Source: Asaccharospora irregularis DSM 2635 (lineage in GTDB: Bacteria > Bacillota > Clostridia > Peptostreptococcales > Peptostreptococcaceae). From it: DNA of 64,000 nt. The notes below the pieces were generated by a model. It was given only the letters and a program-made list of their open reading frames with translations, did not search any database and was not told the DNA's origin. Shown here piece after piece: positions 9,846-18,105 of this stretch; the first letter of the stretch is position 1; each line of letters opens with the position of its first letter. The DNA lies in NCBI RefSeq assembly GCF_900129815.1, contig NZ_FQWX01000002.1:62001-126000 (forward strand), given 5' to 3'. A program made the translations under genes and the position numbers.

Positions 9846-9893
9846 AGGGCTATAAAATATAGGTTTGAACTCTGTATTTTATAGCCCTTTTTT
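9846..9893 (+). terminator. Rho-independent terminator after recN
   Basis: A 14-bp perfect stem (9846-9859 with 9875-9888) with a 15-nt loop is followed by a T-run. It separates recN from the sporulation gene spoIVB. Confidence 0.8.
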
Positions 9894-9967
9894 AATTTTT
9901 AATGAATAAAAAACTACTCAAAAGGAATTATAAATATATAAAATCATAAAAGTGGAGAAAAAATGAA

Positions 9968-10981
9968 ATGAAGAATAAAAGTGGAAGTAAGTTATATATG
10001 ATAATATTTTTAGTTTTGATAGTAACTTTAGGAATAGGTGTTGGTTATAAAAGAAACTTAGCAACACAAGTTCTTAAGGTTTCAGACGAAAAGAAATACG
10101 TGTATCCACTAGGAAACTTAGTAGGTATAAAGGCAAAAACAGATGGTGCTTTAGTAATTGGATACGAGGAGGATGACATACAATATATAGGGGGGTTACA
10201 AATCGGTGATAATATAGTAGAAGTAGAGGATAAACGAATAAATAGCAGTCAAGATATAACAAAAATGCTAAATAACTTAAAGAAAAAAGAGATAAAGGTA
10301 ACTTTTGAGAGAGATGGAGAATATAAAACAGATACTGTTCAGACAAAGTATGAAAATGGAACATATAGGCTAGGATTATGGGCAAGGGACAAAATTTCAG
10401 GAATAGGAACAATGACATTTTATGACCCATTTCAGTCCGGATTTAGAGCTATTGGTCACTCTATTACAGACAGTGAGACAGAAAAGCTACTAAAAATAAA
10501 AGAAGGTAAAATATATAATCCTGCCAGTGTAGAAATAAAAAGGAGTTCTAATAATCTAGTAGGCAAAATTAAGGCTGATTTTGAGGAAAGTGAATGTATA
10601 GGAAATTTTAAGGACAATAACACTTTTGGTATAAGTGGGAGTTTTAATAGCGAACGCAGAGAAGGACTATCTTTAGTTGAGGTTGGTAAGTTTGAAGATA
10701 TAAAACTAGGAAAAGCCATAATACTTTTTGAAGATAAAAATAGAAATATAACAGCCTATAATATTAGAATAAAAAGTATGGAAAAAGACAAATCCAGCAA
10801 TAAAAATATGATAATAGAAGTAGTAGATGAAAAATTACTGGAATATACTGGAGGAATTGTTCAGGGAATGAGTGGTGCACCTATAATACAAAATAACAAA
10901 ATAATTGGGGCTATAACCCATGTTTTCAAGAATAATCCTAAAAAGGGATATGGTATTTACATAGGTGAGATGATAGAATGA
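9968..10981 (+). CDS. spoIVB: SpoIVB sporulation serine peptidase (S55)
   Basis: SpoIVB is secreted from the forespore into the intermembrane space, where in Bacillus it triggers sigma-K processing. The 337-residue protein has an N-terminal membrane anchor (about 9-27), a PDZ domain (GGLQIGDNIVEVEDKRINSS, about 75-95), then the S55 peptidase domain with IGHSITD (H164) and GMSGAPIIQN (S302), the likely catalytic His and Ser. It starts at ATG 9968 behind GTGGAG. Its place just before spo0A is conserved in spore formers. The sigK gene further on encodes a protein without a pro-sequence, so the substrate logic here must differ from Bacillus. Confidence 0.95.
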   Translation: MKNKSGSKLYMIIFLVLIVTLGIGVGYKRNLATQVLKVSDEKKYVYPLGNLVGIKAKTDGALVIGYEEDDIQYIGGLQIGDNIVEVEDKRINSSQDITKMLNNLKKKEIKVTFERDGEYKTDTVQTKYENGTYRLGLWARDKISGIGTMTFYDPFQSGFRAIGHSITDSETEKLLKIKEGKIYNPASVEIKRSSNNLVGKIKADFEESECIGNFKDNNTFGISGSFNSERREGLSLVEVGKFEDIKLGKAIILFEDKNRNITAYNIRIKSMEKDKSSNKNMIIEVVDEKLLEYTGGIVQGMSGAPIIQNNKIIGAITHVFKNNPKKGYGIYIGEMIE

Positions 10982-11011
10982 GAAAGGACATATTAAAAAG
11001 TTTAATATATA

Positions 11012-11040
11012 GAAGGAATATAATTTAGCGTGTCGAATAA
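11012..11040 (+). promoter_or_regulatory. Sigma-H-type promoter with overlapping 0A box upstream of spo0A
   Basis: GAAGGAATA (11012-11020) and GTCGAATAA (11032-11040) match the sigma-H consensus RnAGGAwWW and RnnGAATww with an 11-nt spacer. TGTCGAA at 11031-11037 is an exact Spo0A box and lies over the -10 element. This suggests sigma-H transcription with Spo0A autoregulation, as known for other spore formers. It is about 67 nt before the spo0A start. Confidence 0.7.
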
Positions 11041-11106
11041 GTTTATAGAAGAAGTAGATTAATGATATATATATATAAGAAAATGTTTTTAATAGGGGGA
11101 ATTTTA

Positions 11107-11919
11107 GTGAGTGAGAAAATTAAAATAGTATTAGCTGACGACAATAAGGATTTTTGTCAGGTACTAAAAGAATATCTGTCAAATGAAGACGACATAGAAA
11201 TATTGGGTATAGCTAAGGATGGAATAGAAGCACTTGATTTAGTGAAAAAAACACAACCTGATTTATTAGTACTAGACGTTATAATGCCTCATCTAGATGG
11301 GTTAGGAGTAATAGAGAAATTAAATGCTATGAATATACCTAAGATGCCTAAGATAATAGTACTTTCTGCGGTAGGTCAAGACAAAATAACTCAGAGTGCT
11401 ATAAACCTAGGAGCTGATTATTATATAGTTAAACCTTTTGATTTTGTTATATTTATAAACAGAATCAGGGAACTAGTATCAAATGTGTCTTCTCATCATG
11501 AACCAAAACAACGAGTAAGTTCAGATGTCCAAATGACAAGAACTGATTTTGTAAAAAATGTAGGAAATATAGAAACTGAAATTACAAACATAATACATGA
11601 AATAGGTGTTCCAGCTCATATAAAGGGATATCTATACCTAAGAGAAGCTATAAAGATGGTTATAGACAATGTAGAGCTTTTAGGTGCCGTTACAAAAGAG
11701 CTTTATCCAAGTATAGCTAAAAAATTTAATACTACTCCAAGTAGGGTAGAAAGAGCTATAAGGCATGCTATAGAAGTTGCATGGAGCAGAGGTAAAGTAG
11801 ACACTATAAACCAACTTTTTGGTTATACAGTTCATAATACAAAAGGAAAACCAACAAACTCTGAGTTTATAGCAATGATTGCAGATAAGCTTAGACTAGA
11901 ACATAGTATGGTAAAATAA
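11107..11919 (+). CDS. spo0A: Sporulation master response regulator Spo0A
   Basis: Spo0A, when phosphorylated, binds 0A boxes and commits the cell to sporulation. The receiver domain (1-125) has the acidic pair D11-D12, the phospho-acceptor D57 in [13 protein letters not shown] and the conserved K109 in IVKPFD. A short linker leads to the C-terminal DNA-binding domain, whose recognition region [19 protein letters not shown] is the Spo0A hallmark. I place the start at GTG 11107, behind AGGGGGA with a 6-nt gap, giving 270 residues; upstream in-frame codons to 11062 have no ribosome site and would add a non-conserved extension. A terminator follows. Confidence 0.97.
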   Translation: MSEKIKIVLADDNKDFCQVLKEYLSNEDDIEILGIAKDGIEALDLVKKTQPDLLVLDVIMPHLDGLGVIEKLNAMNIPKMPKIIVLSAVGQDKITQSAINLGADYYIVKPFDFVIFINRIRELVSNVSSHHEPKQRVSSDVQMTRTDFVKNVGNIETEITNIIHEIGVPAHIKGYLYLREAIKMVIDNVELLGAVTKELYPSIAKKFNTTPSRVERAIRHAIEVAWSRGKVDTINQLFGYTVHNTKGKPTNSEFIAMIADKLRLEHSMVK

Positions 11920-11954
11920 ATAATAAAAAACTAAAAAACATATATAAAAGACAG

Positions 11955-11986
11955 AAGCCTTCTACATAACAGAAGGCTTATTTTTT
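11955..11986 (+). terminator. Rho-independent terminator after spo0A
   Basis: The stem AAGCCTTCT/AGAAGGCTT with a 7-nt loop is followed by ATTTTTT. The stretch from here to 12150 is A/T-rich and I see no gene in it. Confidence 0.85.
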
Positions 11987-12153
11987 GAGGTTTATGTTTC
12001 ATATATTTTAAGGAAAATAAAGTTTATTAAATTAAAGTGTAAAATATAGGGGAATATAAGCAATACATATTTAATTTAATGACAGTACTTGAAAAGTCGA
12101 CATAAAACTATTTGTATAGAATGCTGATAAAACCGATAAAAAAAGGTAAAACA

Positions 12154-12182
12154 TTTATTTTATTGATAAATAATGCTATAAT
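12154..12182 (+). promoter_or_regulatory. Putative extended -10 promoter of steA
   Basis: TGCTATAAT (12174-12182) is an extended -10 element. A weak -35 (TTTATT at 12154-12159) lies 17 nt upstream. It is 38 nt before the steA start codon and probably drives the steA-to-nudix run. Confidence 0.5.
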
Positions 12183-12220
12183 GTAATTTGATTTTAAAAA
12201 TGATAGCGGAGGTTTTAAAT

Positions 12221-13342
12221 ATGAGAGTCGAAGCCCCTATAAAGGTAGACCGAAAAACAAAAAAGCTTGCTAAAAGACTTGAGGCTGGGGAGATAGCTGT
12301 TATAAAACATATGGATATTGACGAGGTTGCTGCAAATTCCTTAGTTGAGGCTAAGATAAAATTAGTTATAAATGCAGATAAATCAATAAGTGGAAGATAT
12401 CCAAACAAAGGTCCCGGTATATTGACTGAAAAAAACATTCTTATAATAGATAACGTTGGAGAAGAATTATTTGAGGAGCTAAAAGAAGGACAAATAATTG
12501 AGGTTATAGATGGAAAAATATACAGAGATGGCGAACTTTTAGGACAGGGAGAAGTACTAGGAAGACAAGAAGTAGAACAGCAAATAAAAAAAGCATATGA
12601 AAACTTGTCCACTGAGTTAGACAGATTTATAGACAATACAATCGAGTATGCCAAAAAAGAAAAGGGATTTATATTAGGTGAAGTAGAGGTACCAAAGGTA
12701 AATACCAATTATGCCAATAAACACGTTCTTATAGTCGTAAGAGGGCAAGATTATAAAGAAGACTTAGGAACGATGTTATCTTACATAGAAGAAGTAAAAC
12801 CTATTTTGGTTGGAGTTGATGGAGGAGCAGATGCTCTAATGGAATTTGGCTATACTCCAGATGTAATAGTGGGTGATATGGATAGTGTAAGTGATGAAGC
12901 ACTTAAAAAGGCAAAGGAAATAGTAGTACACGCGTATACAGATGGAAGAGCTCCAGGATTAAAAAGAGTTCAAGATTTAGGCTTAGATGCAATAGTATTT
13001 CCTGCTCCTGGTACGAGCGAGGATATAGCTATGCTTATAGCTTATGAATATAAAGCTGAACTTATAGTTGCAGTAGGTACTCACTCAAACATGATTGATT
13101 TCCTAGAAAAAGGTAGAAAGGGAATGGCTAGTACATTCTTAGTTAGATTAAAAATAGGTTCAAAGCTTATAGATGCCAAAGGTGTTAATTTACTATATAG
13201 AAGCAAGTTAAAAATAAAATATATATGGGCATTAATAGCAACCGCTTTATTCCCTGTAATGATACTTGTTTCCTATTCACCAAGTGTTAGACAGTTTATA
13301 CAGTTAATGCAGTTAAAGTTAAAGCTATTGCTACAAATGTAA
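12221..13342 (+). CDS. steA: SteA-type membrane protein with thiamine-pyrophosphokinase-like domain
   Basis: The 373-residue protein has a conserved N-terminal domain (KKLAKRLEAGEIAVIKHMDI, about 12-31). A TPK-like fold follows, with VGVDGGADALMEFG and TPDVIVGDMDSVSDEA (about 195-225) and PGTSEDIAMLIAYEY near 265. One C-terminal membrane helix lies near residues 327-348. In Corynebacterium the homologue SteA works with SteB at the division site. TPK activity is not implied. The start is ATG 12221 behind GCGGAGG; the in-frame codons from 12188 lack a ribosome site. Two nt separate the stop from the next possible start codon, and the SteB-like gene is adjacent. Confidence 0.8.
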   Translation: MRVEAPIKVDRKTKKLAKRLEAGEIAVIKHMDIDEVAANSLVEAKIKLVINADKSISGRYPNKGPGILTEKNILIIDNVGEELFEELKEGQIIEVIDGKIYRDGELLGQGEVLGRQEVEQQIKKAYENLSTELDRFIDNTIEYAKKEKGFILGEVEVPKVNTNYANKHVLIVVRGQDYKEDLGTMLSYIEEVKPILVGVDGGADALMEFGYTPDVIVGDMDSVSDEALKKAKEIVVHAYTDGRAPGLKRVQDLGLDAIVFPAPGTSEDIAMLIAYEYKAELIVAVGTHSNMIDFLEKGRKGMASTFLVRLKIGSKLIDAKGVNLLYRSKLKIKYIWALIATALFPVMILVSYSPSVRQFIQLMQLKLKLLLQM

Positions 13343-13358
13343 CTTGAGGAGGATTAGT

Positions 13359-14234
13359 ATGCATATAAATATGAAATATTATATAGTAACAATAGGTGCT
13401 ATATTCATAGCTTTAGGAATAGGTATAATGGTAGGGTTTAATCTTAACTATGATCAGCAACTTAGCAAACAACAAGCTAAGTTAATAAGCGATTTAGATG
13501 AGAAGTTTGAAGACTTGAAAGATATCAACAAAAGCTTAGAGTTAGATTTAAAAGCATCAGATGAAAAGTTTGAAAAAACTGTAGATTTTCTTAATCAAAA
13601 TGTAGATAAAATAGTAACTGATATGTTAATAGATAAAAATATAGGAATATTATCTACTAATGATCATAATGATCAAACAGAAGACATAGAAAATATTATA
13701 AAAAAGGCAAATGGAAAGGTATCATTTAATATAGTTTTAAAGAAAGCTGCAACAGAAAAAAATAAATTAGATGAATTATCAGCTAAACTAGGTAAAGAAA
13801 TCAAAACTTCAAATGATTTTGTAGAATACTTATCTAGTATATTAAAAGATGGTAATGCTAATGATAAATTAAAAACTCTTGAAGAAGTAGGGTTTATAAA
13901 ATTAAATTCACTTGCCGATAATTATATGTCTTGTGAGAATATAGTTATATCAGGTGACAATGATTATAAGGATGGAGCAAAAGAGTTTGAGAAGCTAGAT
14001 GGTGTTTTATTATCTAAGTTAAAAGAAGAAAACAAGTATGTGGTAGGAGTTCAAAGATCAGATGCAAAGTTTTCTTATGTGGATTTATACTCTAAGAGTA
14101 AGATTGCTACAGTGGATAATATAGACGAAGGTGTTGGTAATATATCTTTAGTTTTACTATTACAAGAAGCGAACAGAGTAGGTAATTTTGGAAGATTAGA
14201 TAGCGCAGAAGCACTATTGCCATATGAGAAATAA
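13359..14234 (+). CDS. steB: SteB/MctB-like (DUF3186) membrane coiled-coil protein
   Basis: The 291-residue protein has a short cytoplasmic tip and one N-terminal membrane helix (about 6-26, YIVTIGAIFIALGIGIMVGF). A coiled coil follows, rich in K, E, D and L (about 30-75), then an extracytoplasmic alpha/beta domain. This is the DUF3186 layout of mycobacterial MctB and corynebacterial SteB. Database names such as copper transporter come from MctB and are not supported here. It starts at ATG 13359 with GAGGAGG; an in-frame TTG at 13344 lies inside that ribosome site. The tight coupling to steA supports a two-protein complex. Confidence 0.75.
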   Translation: MHINMKYYIVTIGAIFIALGIGIMVGFNLNYDQQLSKQQAKLISDLDEKFEDLKDINKSLELDLKASDEKFEKTVDFLNQNVDKIVTDMLIDKNIGILSTNDHNDQTEDIENIIKKANGKVSFNIVLKKAATEKNKLDELSAKLGKEIKTSNDFVEYLSSILKDGNANDKLKTLEEVGFIKLNSLADNYMSCENIVISGDNDYKDGAKEFEKLDGVLLSKLKEENKYVVGVQRSDAKFSYVDLYSKSKIATVDNIDEGVGNISLVLLLQEANRVGNFGRLDSAEALLPYEK

Positions 14235-14251
14235 ATAAAGGAGATGGGATA

Positions 14252-14944
14252 ATGCATCCTTATATAAGTATAATAATACCAGCTTATAATGAAGAAGGAA
14301 GAATAAAGGATACGCTGGATAGTATAGTAGACATAAAAGAGATAAATGAAATAGTTGTTGTAGATGACGGTTCAAGCGATGATACTTATAAAATAGCATC
14401 AGAAATAAAAAATGACAAGCTAAAGGTATTTAAGCTAGATAAAAATAGAGGTAAGGGATATGCTTTAAATTATGGTTTGAGGATATCTATGAAAAATGCC
14501 GATATTATAGGATTTTTGGATGGAGACTTAGGTAAGTCAGCTAAAGAAATAAGAAAGCTGATAGTTCCTATCTTAGATGGAGAAGCTGATGTAACTATAG
14601 CTAAGTTTCCGCCAGCTAAGAAAAAAGGTGGCTTAGGATTTGTTAAGGGATTGGCTAAGCAATCTGTTCTTGAAATGACGGGCGTTGAACTAGATTCGAC
14701 CCTATCAGGACAAAGAATATTCAAAAAAGAGGTTTTAGAAAAATTTGATGAAATACCATTTGGGTATGGTGTTGAAGTTGGAATGACTATAGATATATTG
14801 AAATATGGATATACAATAAAAGAAGTTTTAGTAAATATGACACATAATGAAACTGGAAGAGACTTAAAAGGTTTTATCCATAGAGGAAAACAATACTACC
14901 ATATAAAAAAGGTTTTAGGACAGAAAAAAAAGGAATGGAGGTAG
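14252..14944 (+). CDS. Family 2 glycosyltransferase, GpgS-like
   Basis: This is a soluble-looking GT-A fold enzyme of 230 residues. It begins ISIIIPAYNEEGRIKDTLDS, has VVVDDGSSDDTYKIA (about 34-48), NRGKGYALNYGL near 70, the metal-binding FLDGDLG (about 88-94), SGQRIFKKEVLEKF near 152 and a GYGVEVGMTIDILKYGY acceptor region. The pattern resembles glucosyl-3-phosphoglycerate synthases and polyprenyl-phosphate sugar transferases. Donor and acceptor are unknown. It lies 17 nt after steB with AAGGAGA before the ATG, and a MraY/WecA-like gene follows by 7 nt, suggesting a role in an envelope saccharide. Confidence 0.8.
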   Translation: MHPYISIIIPAYNEEGRIKDTLDSIVDIKEINEIVVVDDGSSDDTYKIASEIKNDKLKVFKLDKNRGKGYALNYGLRISMKNADIIGFLDGDLGKSAKEIRKLIVPILDGEADVTIAKFPPAKKKGGLGFVKGLAKQSVLEMTGVELDSTLSGQRIFKKEVLEKFDEIPFGYGVEVGMTIDILKYGYTIKEVLVNMTHNETGRDLKGFIHRGKQYYHIKKVLGQKKKEWR

Positions 14945-14951
14945 TATGTAG

Positions 14952-15776
14952 ATGAACAATTATATACTTTACGCCATTATAGCACTTGCTGGGGTTATAG
15001 GAACCTACTCTGTAATACCTTTATTTAAAAATTTATTGGTAAATAGTAACATAGTTAAGCCTAACTATAAGGGAGATATGATTCCAGTTAGCATGGGACT
15101 TGTATTTTTACCTATGGTTGTTTTAAATGGTATATTACTAGCGTTTGTTACAAATGAAATAGAAAATTTATTGTACTTATTTATGTTCTTGTTTGGTACC
15201 ATAAGTATGTTTTTTGCTGGAATACTAGACGATATAATAGGGAATAGAGATGTAAGTGGACTTAAGGGTCATTTTAAAAGCATGTTCAAAGGAGATCTTA
15301 CTACAGGTGGTTTTAAGGCATTGTTTGGAGGCTTTGTTGGGCTTATAATATCTATAACTATATCTAAGAATTTAGGAGATATAGTTATAAATACTTTAAT
15401 AGTTGCACTGTCTACAAACTTGATGAATCTTTTAGACTTAAGACCAGGAAGAGCTATAAAGGGATATTTATTAATAACTTCAATAATATTTCTAACAATA
15501 ACAGGATATGTTAAAGTTTTACCTCTTCTTATACTACCAAATGTTCTTGCATATTTTAATTATGATTTAAAGGCAAAAGCAATGATGGGAGATGCAGGAT
15601 CAAATGTTCTTGGAATATCAATAGGAATACTTATGATTTTTGGCTATTCTATAAAAGTAAGATTAGGATGGTTAGTGTTTTTAGTTCTTATACATATATT
15701 GACCGAGAAATATTCTTTGACTAAAATAATAGAAAAAAATAAATTCTTAAATTTTATAGATAAATTGGGAAGGTAG
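14952..15776 (+). CDS. MraY/WecA-like (family 4) membrane phosphoglycosyl transferase
   Basis: The 274-residue polytopic membrane protein has around eight to nine hydrophobic helices. The family markers are GILDDIIGNRDVSGLKGHFK (about 90-109, the DDxxG catalytic region), STNLMNLLDLRPGRAIKGY (about 154-172, compare NAxNxxDGLDGLA) and AMMGDAGSNVLGISIGILM (about 209-227, compare FMGDTGS). It is therefore probably a polyprenyl-phosphate sugar-1-phosphate transferase. It is shorter than MraY, and the usual cytoplasmic HIH loop is not obvious. Together with the GT2 gene it could build a lipid-linked sugar. The substrate is not predictable from sequence. Confidence 0.75.
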   Translation: MNNYILYAIIALAGVIGTYSVIPLFKNLLVNSNIVKPNYKGDMIPVSMGLVFLPMVVLNGILLAFVTNEIENLLYLFMFLFGTISMFFAGILDDIIGNRDVSGLKGHFKSMFKGDLTTGGFKALFGGFVGLIISITISKNLGDIVINTLIVALSTNLMNLLDLRPGRAIKGYLLITSIIFLTITGYVKVLPLLILPNVLAYFNYDLKAKAMMGDAGSNVLGISIGILMIFGYSIKVRLGWLVFLVLIHILTEKYSLTKIIEKNKFLNFIDKLGR

Positions 15777-15780
15777 AATT

Positions 15781-16878
15781 ATGATAAGTAAAAGGATTGG
15801 AATTGTAGAAGATATAGTAGATAAATCTGAAAATCTAGACGATATAAGAGTAAATATAAATGGAGAAGTTCAGAGGGCATATAATTTTCCGAAAATGACA
15901 GGAAAAATAAATATAGGCGACAAAGTACTTTTAAATACTACTGCTGTAGAACTTAGTTTAGGAACAGGTGGGTATCATTTTGTAATATCTAATTTAGATA
16001 ATATGGAATCTAGTCTAACTGAGGGTGGTCATATTATGAAGTTAAGGTATACACCACTACAAGTTAAAGTTGATTCTGTAGAAGAACAGGGAAGTATCTA
16101 TCATGATGAATTTGAAAAATTTGAAAGCCTAGATAATATGCCAGTTGTGGTGGGTACGCTTCATAGTATGTTGACACCGTTTGTAGCATCTTATAAAAGA
16201 AATAATCCAAATAAAAAATTAGTCTACATAATGACTGATGGAGCTGCTCTTCCTATATATTTAAGTAAAAATGTAGAGACTTTAAAAAATAAAGGTTTAA
16301 TAGATAGTACAATTACTATAGGAAATGCCTTTGGTGGAGATTACGAGTGTATAAATATATACACAGCACTTATTACTGCAAAGGAAATTATAAAAGCTGA
16401 CGCTGTATTTGTAGGAATGGGACCGGGAATTGCTGGTACAGGTACTAAATATGGATTTACTGGAATAGAACAAGGTCCAATATTAGATGCTGTAGACAAA
16501 TTAGGAGGAATACCGATAGCTATACCAAGGATGAGTTTTGCAGATAAAAGAGATAGACATAGAGGAATCTCTCACCATAGTTTAACAATACTAGGAGATA
16601 TTGTTAATGTAGCAGTTAATATTCCTATAACATTATATGACGGCGAAAATATGGAAGTAATAAATAGACAAATTAAGGAAAATAAATTAGAAGAAAAACA
16701 TAATGTAAAATATTTAGAGAATTTAAATACAAAAAAAGATTTAGACTACTTCGGACTTAAAGTTAAGAGCATGGGGAGAAATTACGATCAGGATGCGGAA
16801 TTTTTTGAAGCTGCTAGTACAGCTGCATATTACTTAATGGAGGTTTGTGATGATAGTAGAAGAGAAAACAATCAGTAG
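15781..16878 (+). CDS. DUF3866 family protein, unknown function
   Basis: The 365-residue soluble protein starts 4 nt after the previous stop. Conserved-looking blocks are GGHIMKLRYTPLQVKVDSVE (about 80-99), VVVGTLHSMLTPFVASYK, GNAFGGDYECINIYTAL, VFVGMGPGIAGTGTKYGFTG and RMSFADKRDRHRGISHHSL (about 250-270). Several Gly-rich loops and the HRGISHHS block look like an enzyme active site, but no activity is known to me. The gene overlaps the NUDIX gene by 29 nt, so the two are probably co-translated. Assignment to DUF3866 is from pattern memory. Confidence 0.75.
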   Translation: MISKRIGIVEDIVDKSENLDDIRVNINGEVQRAYNFPKMTGKINIGDKVLLNTTAVELSLGTGGYHFVISNLDNMESSLTEGGHIMKLRYTPLQVKVDSVEEQGSIYHDEFEKFESLDNMPVVVGTLHSMLTPFVASYKRNNPNKKLVYIMTDGAALPIYLSKNVETLKNKGLIDSTITIGNAFGGDYECINIYTALITAKEIIKADAVFVGMGPGIAGTGTKYGFTGIEQGPILDAVDKLGGIPIAIPRMSFADKRDRHRGISHHSLTILGDIVNVAVNIPITLYDGENMEVINRQIKENKLEEKHNVKYLENLNTKKDLDYFGLKVKSMGRNYDQDAEFFEAASTAAYYLMEVCDDSRRENNQ

Positions 16879-17395
16879 TGATAAGATATATACAGGTAAA
16901 GTAGTTAGCCTTAGATTAGACACTGTTGAAATCCCTGGGAAGGGATACCAAAAGAGAGAAATAGTAGAACATGGTGGGGCTGTAGGTATAGTGGCTTTGA
17001 CAGAGGATAAAAAGTTAATACTAGTAAAACAATTTAGAAAACCAATTGAAAAGGTAATCTGGGAGTTGCCAGCAGGTAAACTAGAAATAGGAGAAAATCC
17101 TAAGGAATGTGCAATAAGAGAACTAAAAGAAGAGACTGGATATAGTGCTGAAAATATAAAACTAATACACAAATTCTTTACATCTGCAGGTTTCTCAAAT
17201 GAGAAGCTTTATATTTACTTGGCAACTGGATTAATAAAGGGAGATACTCATTTTGATGAAGATGAGTTTTTAGATATTTTTGAAGTTGATTTTAACGAGG
17301 CATATGATTTAGTTTTAAACAATGAAGTCGAAGATGCCAAGACATCTATAGGAATTTTACTTGCTAAGGAATTGATTGAAAAAGAACTTGTATAA
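16850..17395 (+). CDS. nudF: NUDIX hydrolase, ADP-ribose pyrophosphatase type
   Basis: The protein has a complete Nudix box, G-x5-E-x7-REL-x-EE-x-GY, running from the G of PAGKLEIGE to the Y of ETGY (about residues 80-102). Upstream are VEHGGAVGIVAL and VKQFRKPIEKVIWELPAG, typical of ADP-ribose pyrophosphatases that clear free ADP-ribose. Length is 181 from ATG 16850, which has TGGAGG at 6 nt; GTG 16847 is too close to that site. The gene overlaps DUF3866. The same NUDIX-xerD pairing occurs in actinobacteria. Confidence 0.9.
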   Translation: MIVEEKTISSDKIYTGKVVSLRLDTVEIPGKGYQKREIVEHGGAVGIVALTEDKKLILVKQFRKPIEKVIWELPAGKLEIGENPKECAIRELKEETGYSAENIKLIHKFFTSAGFSNEKLYIYLATGLIKGDTHFDEDEFLDIFEVDFNEAYDLVLNNEVEDAKTSIGILLAKELIEKELV

Positions 17396-17414
17396 CTTAT
17401 ATAAACTAAGATGA

Positions 17415-17484
17415 ATAACCTCTCCTTTTTTCACATATTATTTATAACACATATGAAATAATAGGTGGACAAGGAGGAGGTTAT
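17415..17484 (+). promoter_or_regulatory. Hairpin that pairs with the spoIIM ribosome-binding site
   Basis: ATAACCTCTCCTT (17415-17427) is complementary, with one bulge, to AAGGAGGAGGTTAT (17471-17484), which contains the Shine-Dalgarno of spoIIM. In a transcript reading from nudF this could mask the ribosome site. Confidence 0.4.
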
Positions 17485-17488
17485 AAAT

Positions 17489-18094
17489 TTGAGAAGAACA
17501 TACAGAAAAAATAATTTTAGAGAACTGGACAAACCGATAGTAATACTGGGCTTAATTTTTGTAGCGACGGCTATTCTAGGTGCATACCTCAATAAAGTAT
17601 TTATTAATTCAGAAAACACTATATTAGAAGTTATTAATCCAATAGTAAACTACTATAATGGCGATATAAATTTAAAAGAAGCGGTACTATCCAACTTAAA
17701 ATCTGATATAATTTTTATTGTATCTATATGCATATCTACATTATTCGTTGTAACAATTCCTATTTTAATTATCATTTTTATATTAAAAGGAATGTCCGTA
17801 GGATATACTATAAATAGTGCTATAATAACTTTAAAGTTGAAAAGTATAAAGGTAATTTCGTTAATTTTTATTAAAAATATATTTATTATTCCGGCTATGA
17901 TTATACTGACATTGATATCTATAAATTATGCGAAGGAAGTAATTTATGCTTTGAAAAAAAATCGTAAAGATAATATAATATCTTTAATAAAGAGATACTT
18001 ATTAAATGCAACAATTATATTATTAATATCGGTATCGGGGCAAATGATATTAAATACAATAAGTATTGGTATTATTAAGTTGTTAGTCAAATAA
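17489..18094 (+). CDS. spoIIM: Stage II sporulation protein M
   Basis: SpoIIM belongs to the SpoIID-SpoIIM-SpoIIP peptidoglycan machine that drives engulfment; M is the membrane scaffold. The protein of about 201 residues is basic at the N-terminus (RRTYRKNNFR) and has five or so hydrophobic helices: near 20-38, 75-105, 115-145 and 170-200. A GMSVGYTINSAI loop resembles the SpoIIM family. The start is TTG 17489 behind AAGGAGGAGG; the in-frame GTG at 17465 would place that ribosome site inside the gene. It sits between nudF and a xerD-like gene, as in related spore formers. Confidence 0.85.
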   Translation: MRRTYRKNNFRELDKPIVILGLIFVATAILGAYLNKVFINSENTILEVINPIVNYYNGDINLKEAVLSNLKSDIIFIVSICISTLFVVTIPILIIIFILKGMSVGYTINSAIITLKLKSIKVISLIFIKNIFIIPAMIILTLISINYAKEVIYALKKNRKDNIISLIKRYLLNATIILLISVSGQMILNTISIGIIKLLVK

Positions 18095-18105
18095 AGGAGT
18101 TTAGT

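Noticed and set aside
9901-9967. Sigma-G/F promoter for spoIVB
   Set aside because: GAATT and CATAAAA are 15 nt apart and the -10 match is poor; not strong enough to list.
17396-17488. Sigma-E promoter for spoIIM
   Set aside because: CACATATT and CATATGAA are only about 10 nt apart, while sigma-E needs about 14.
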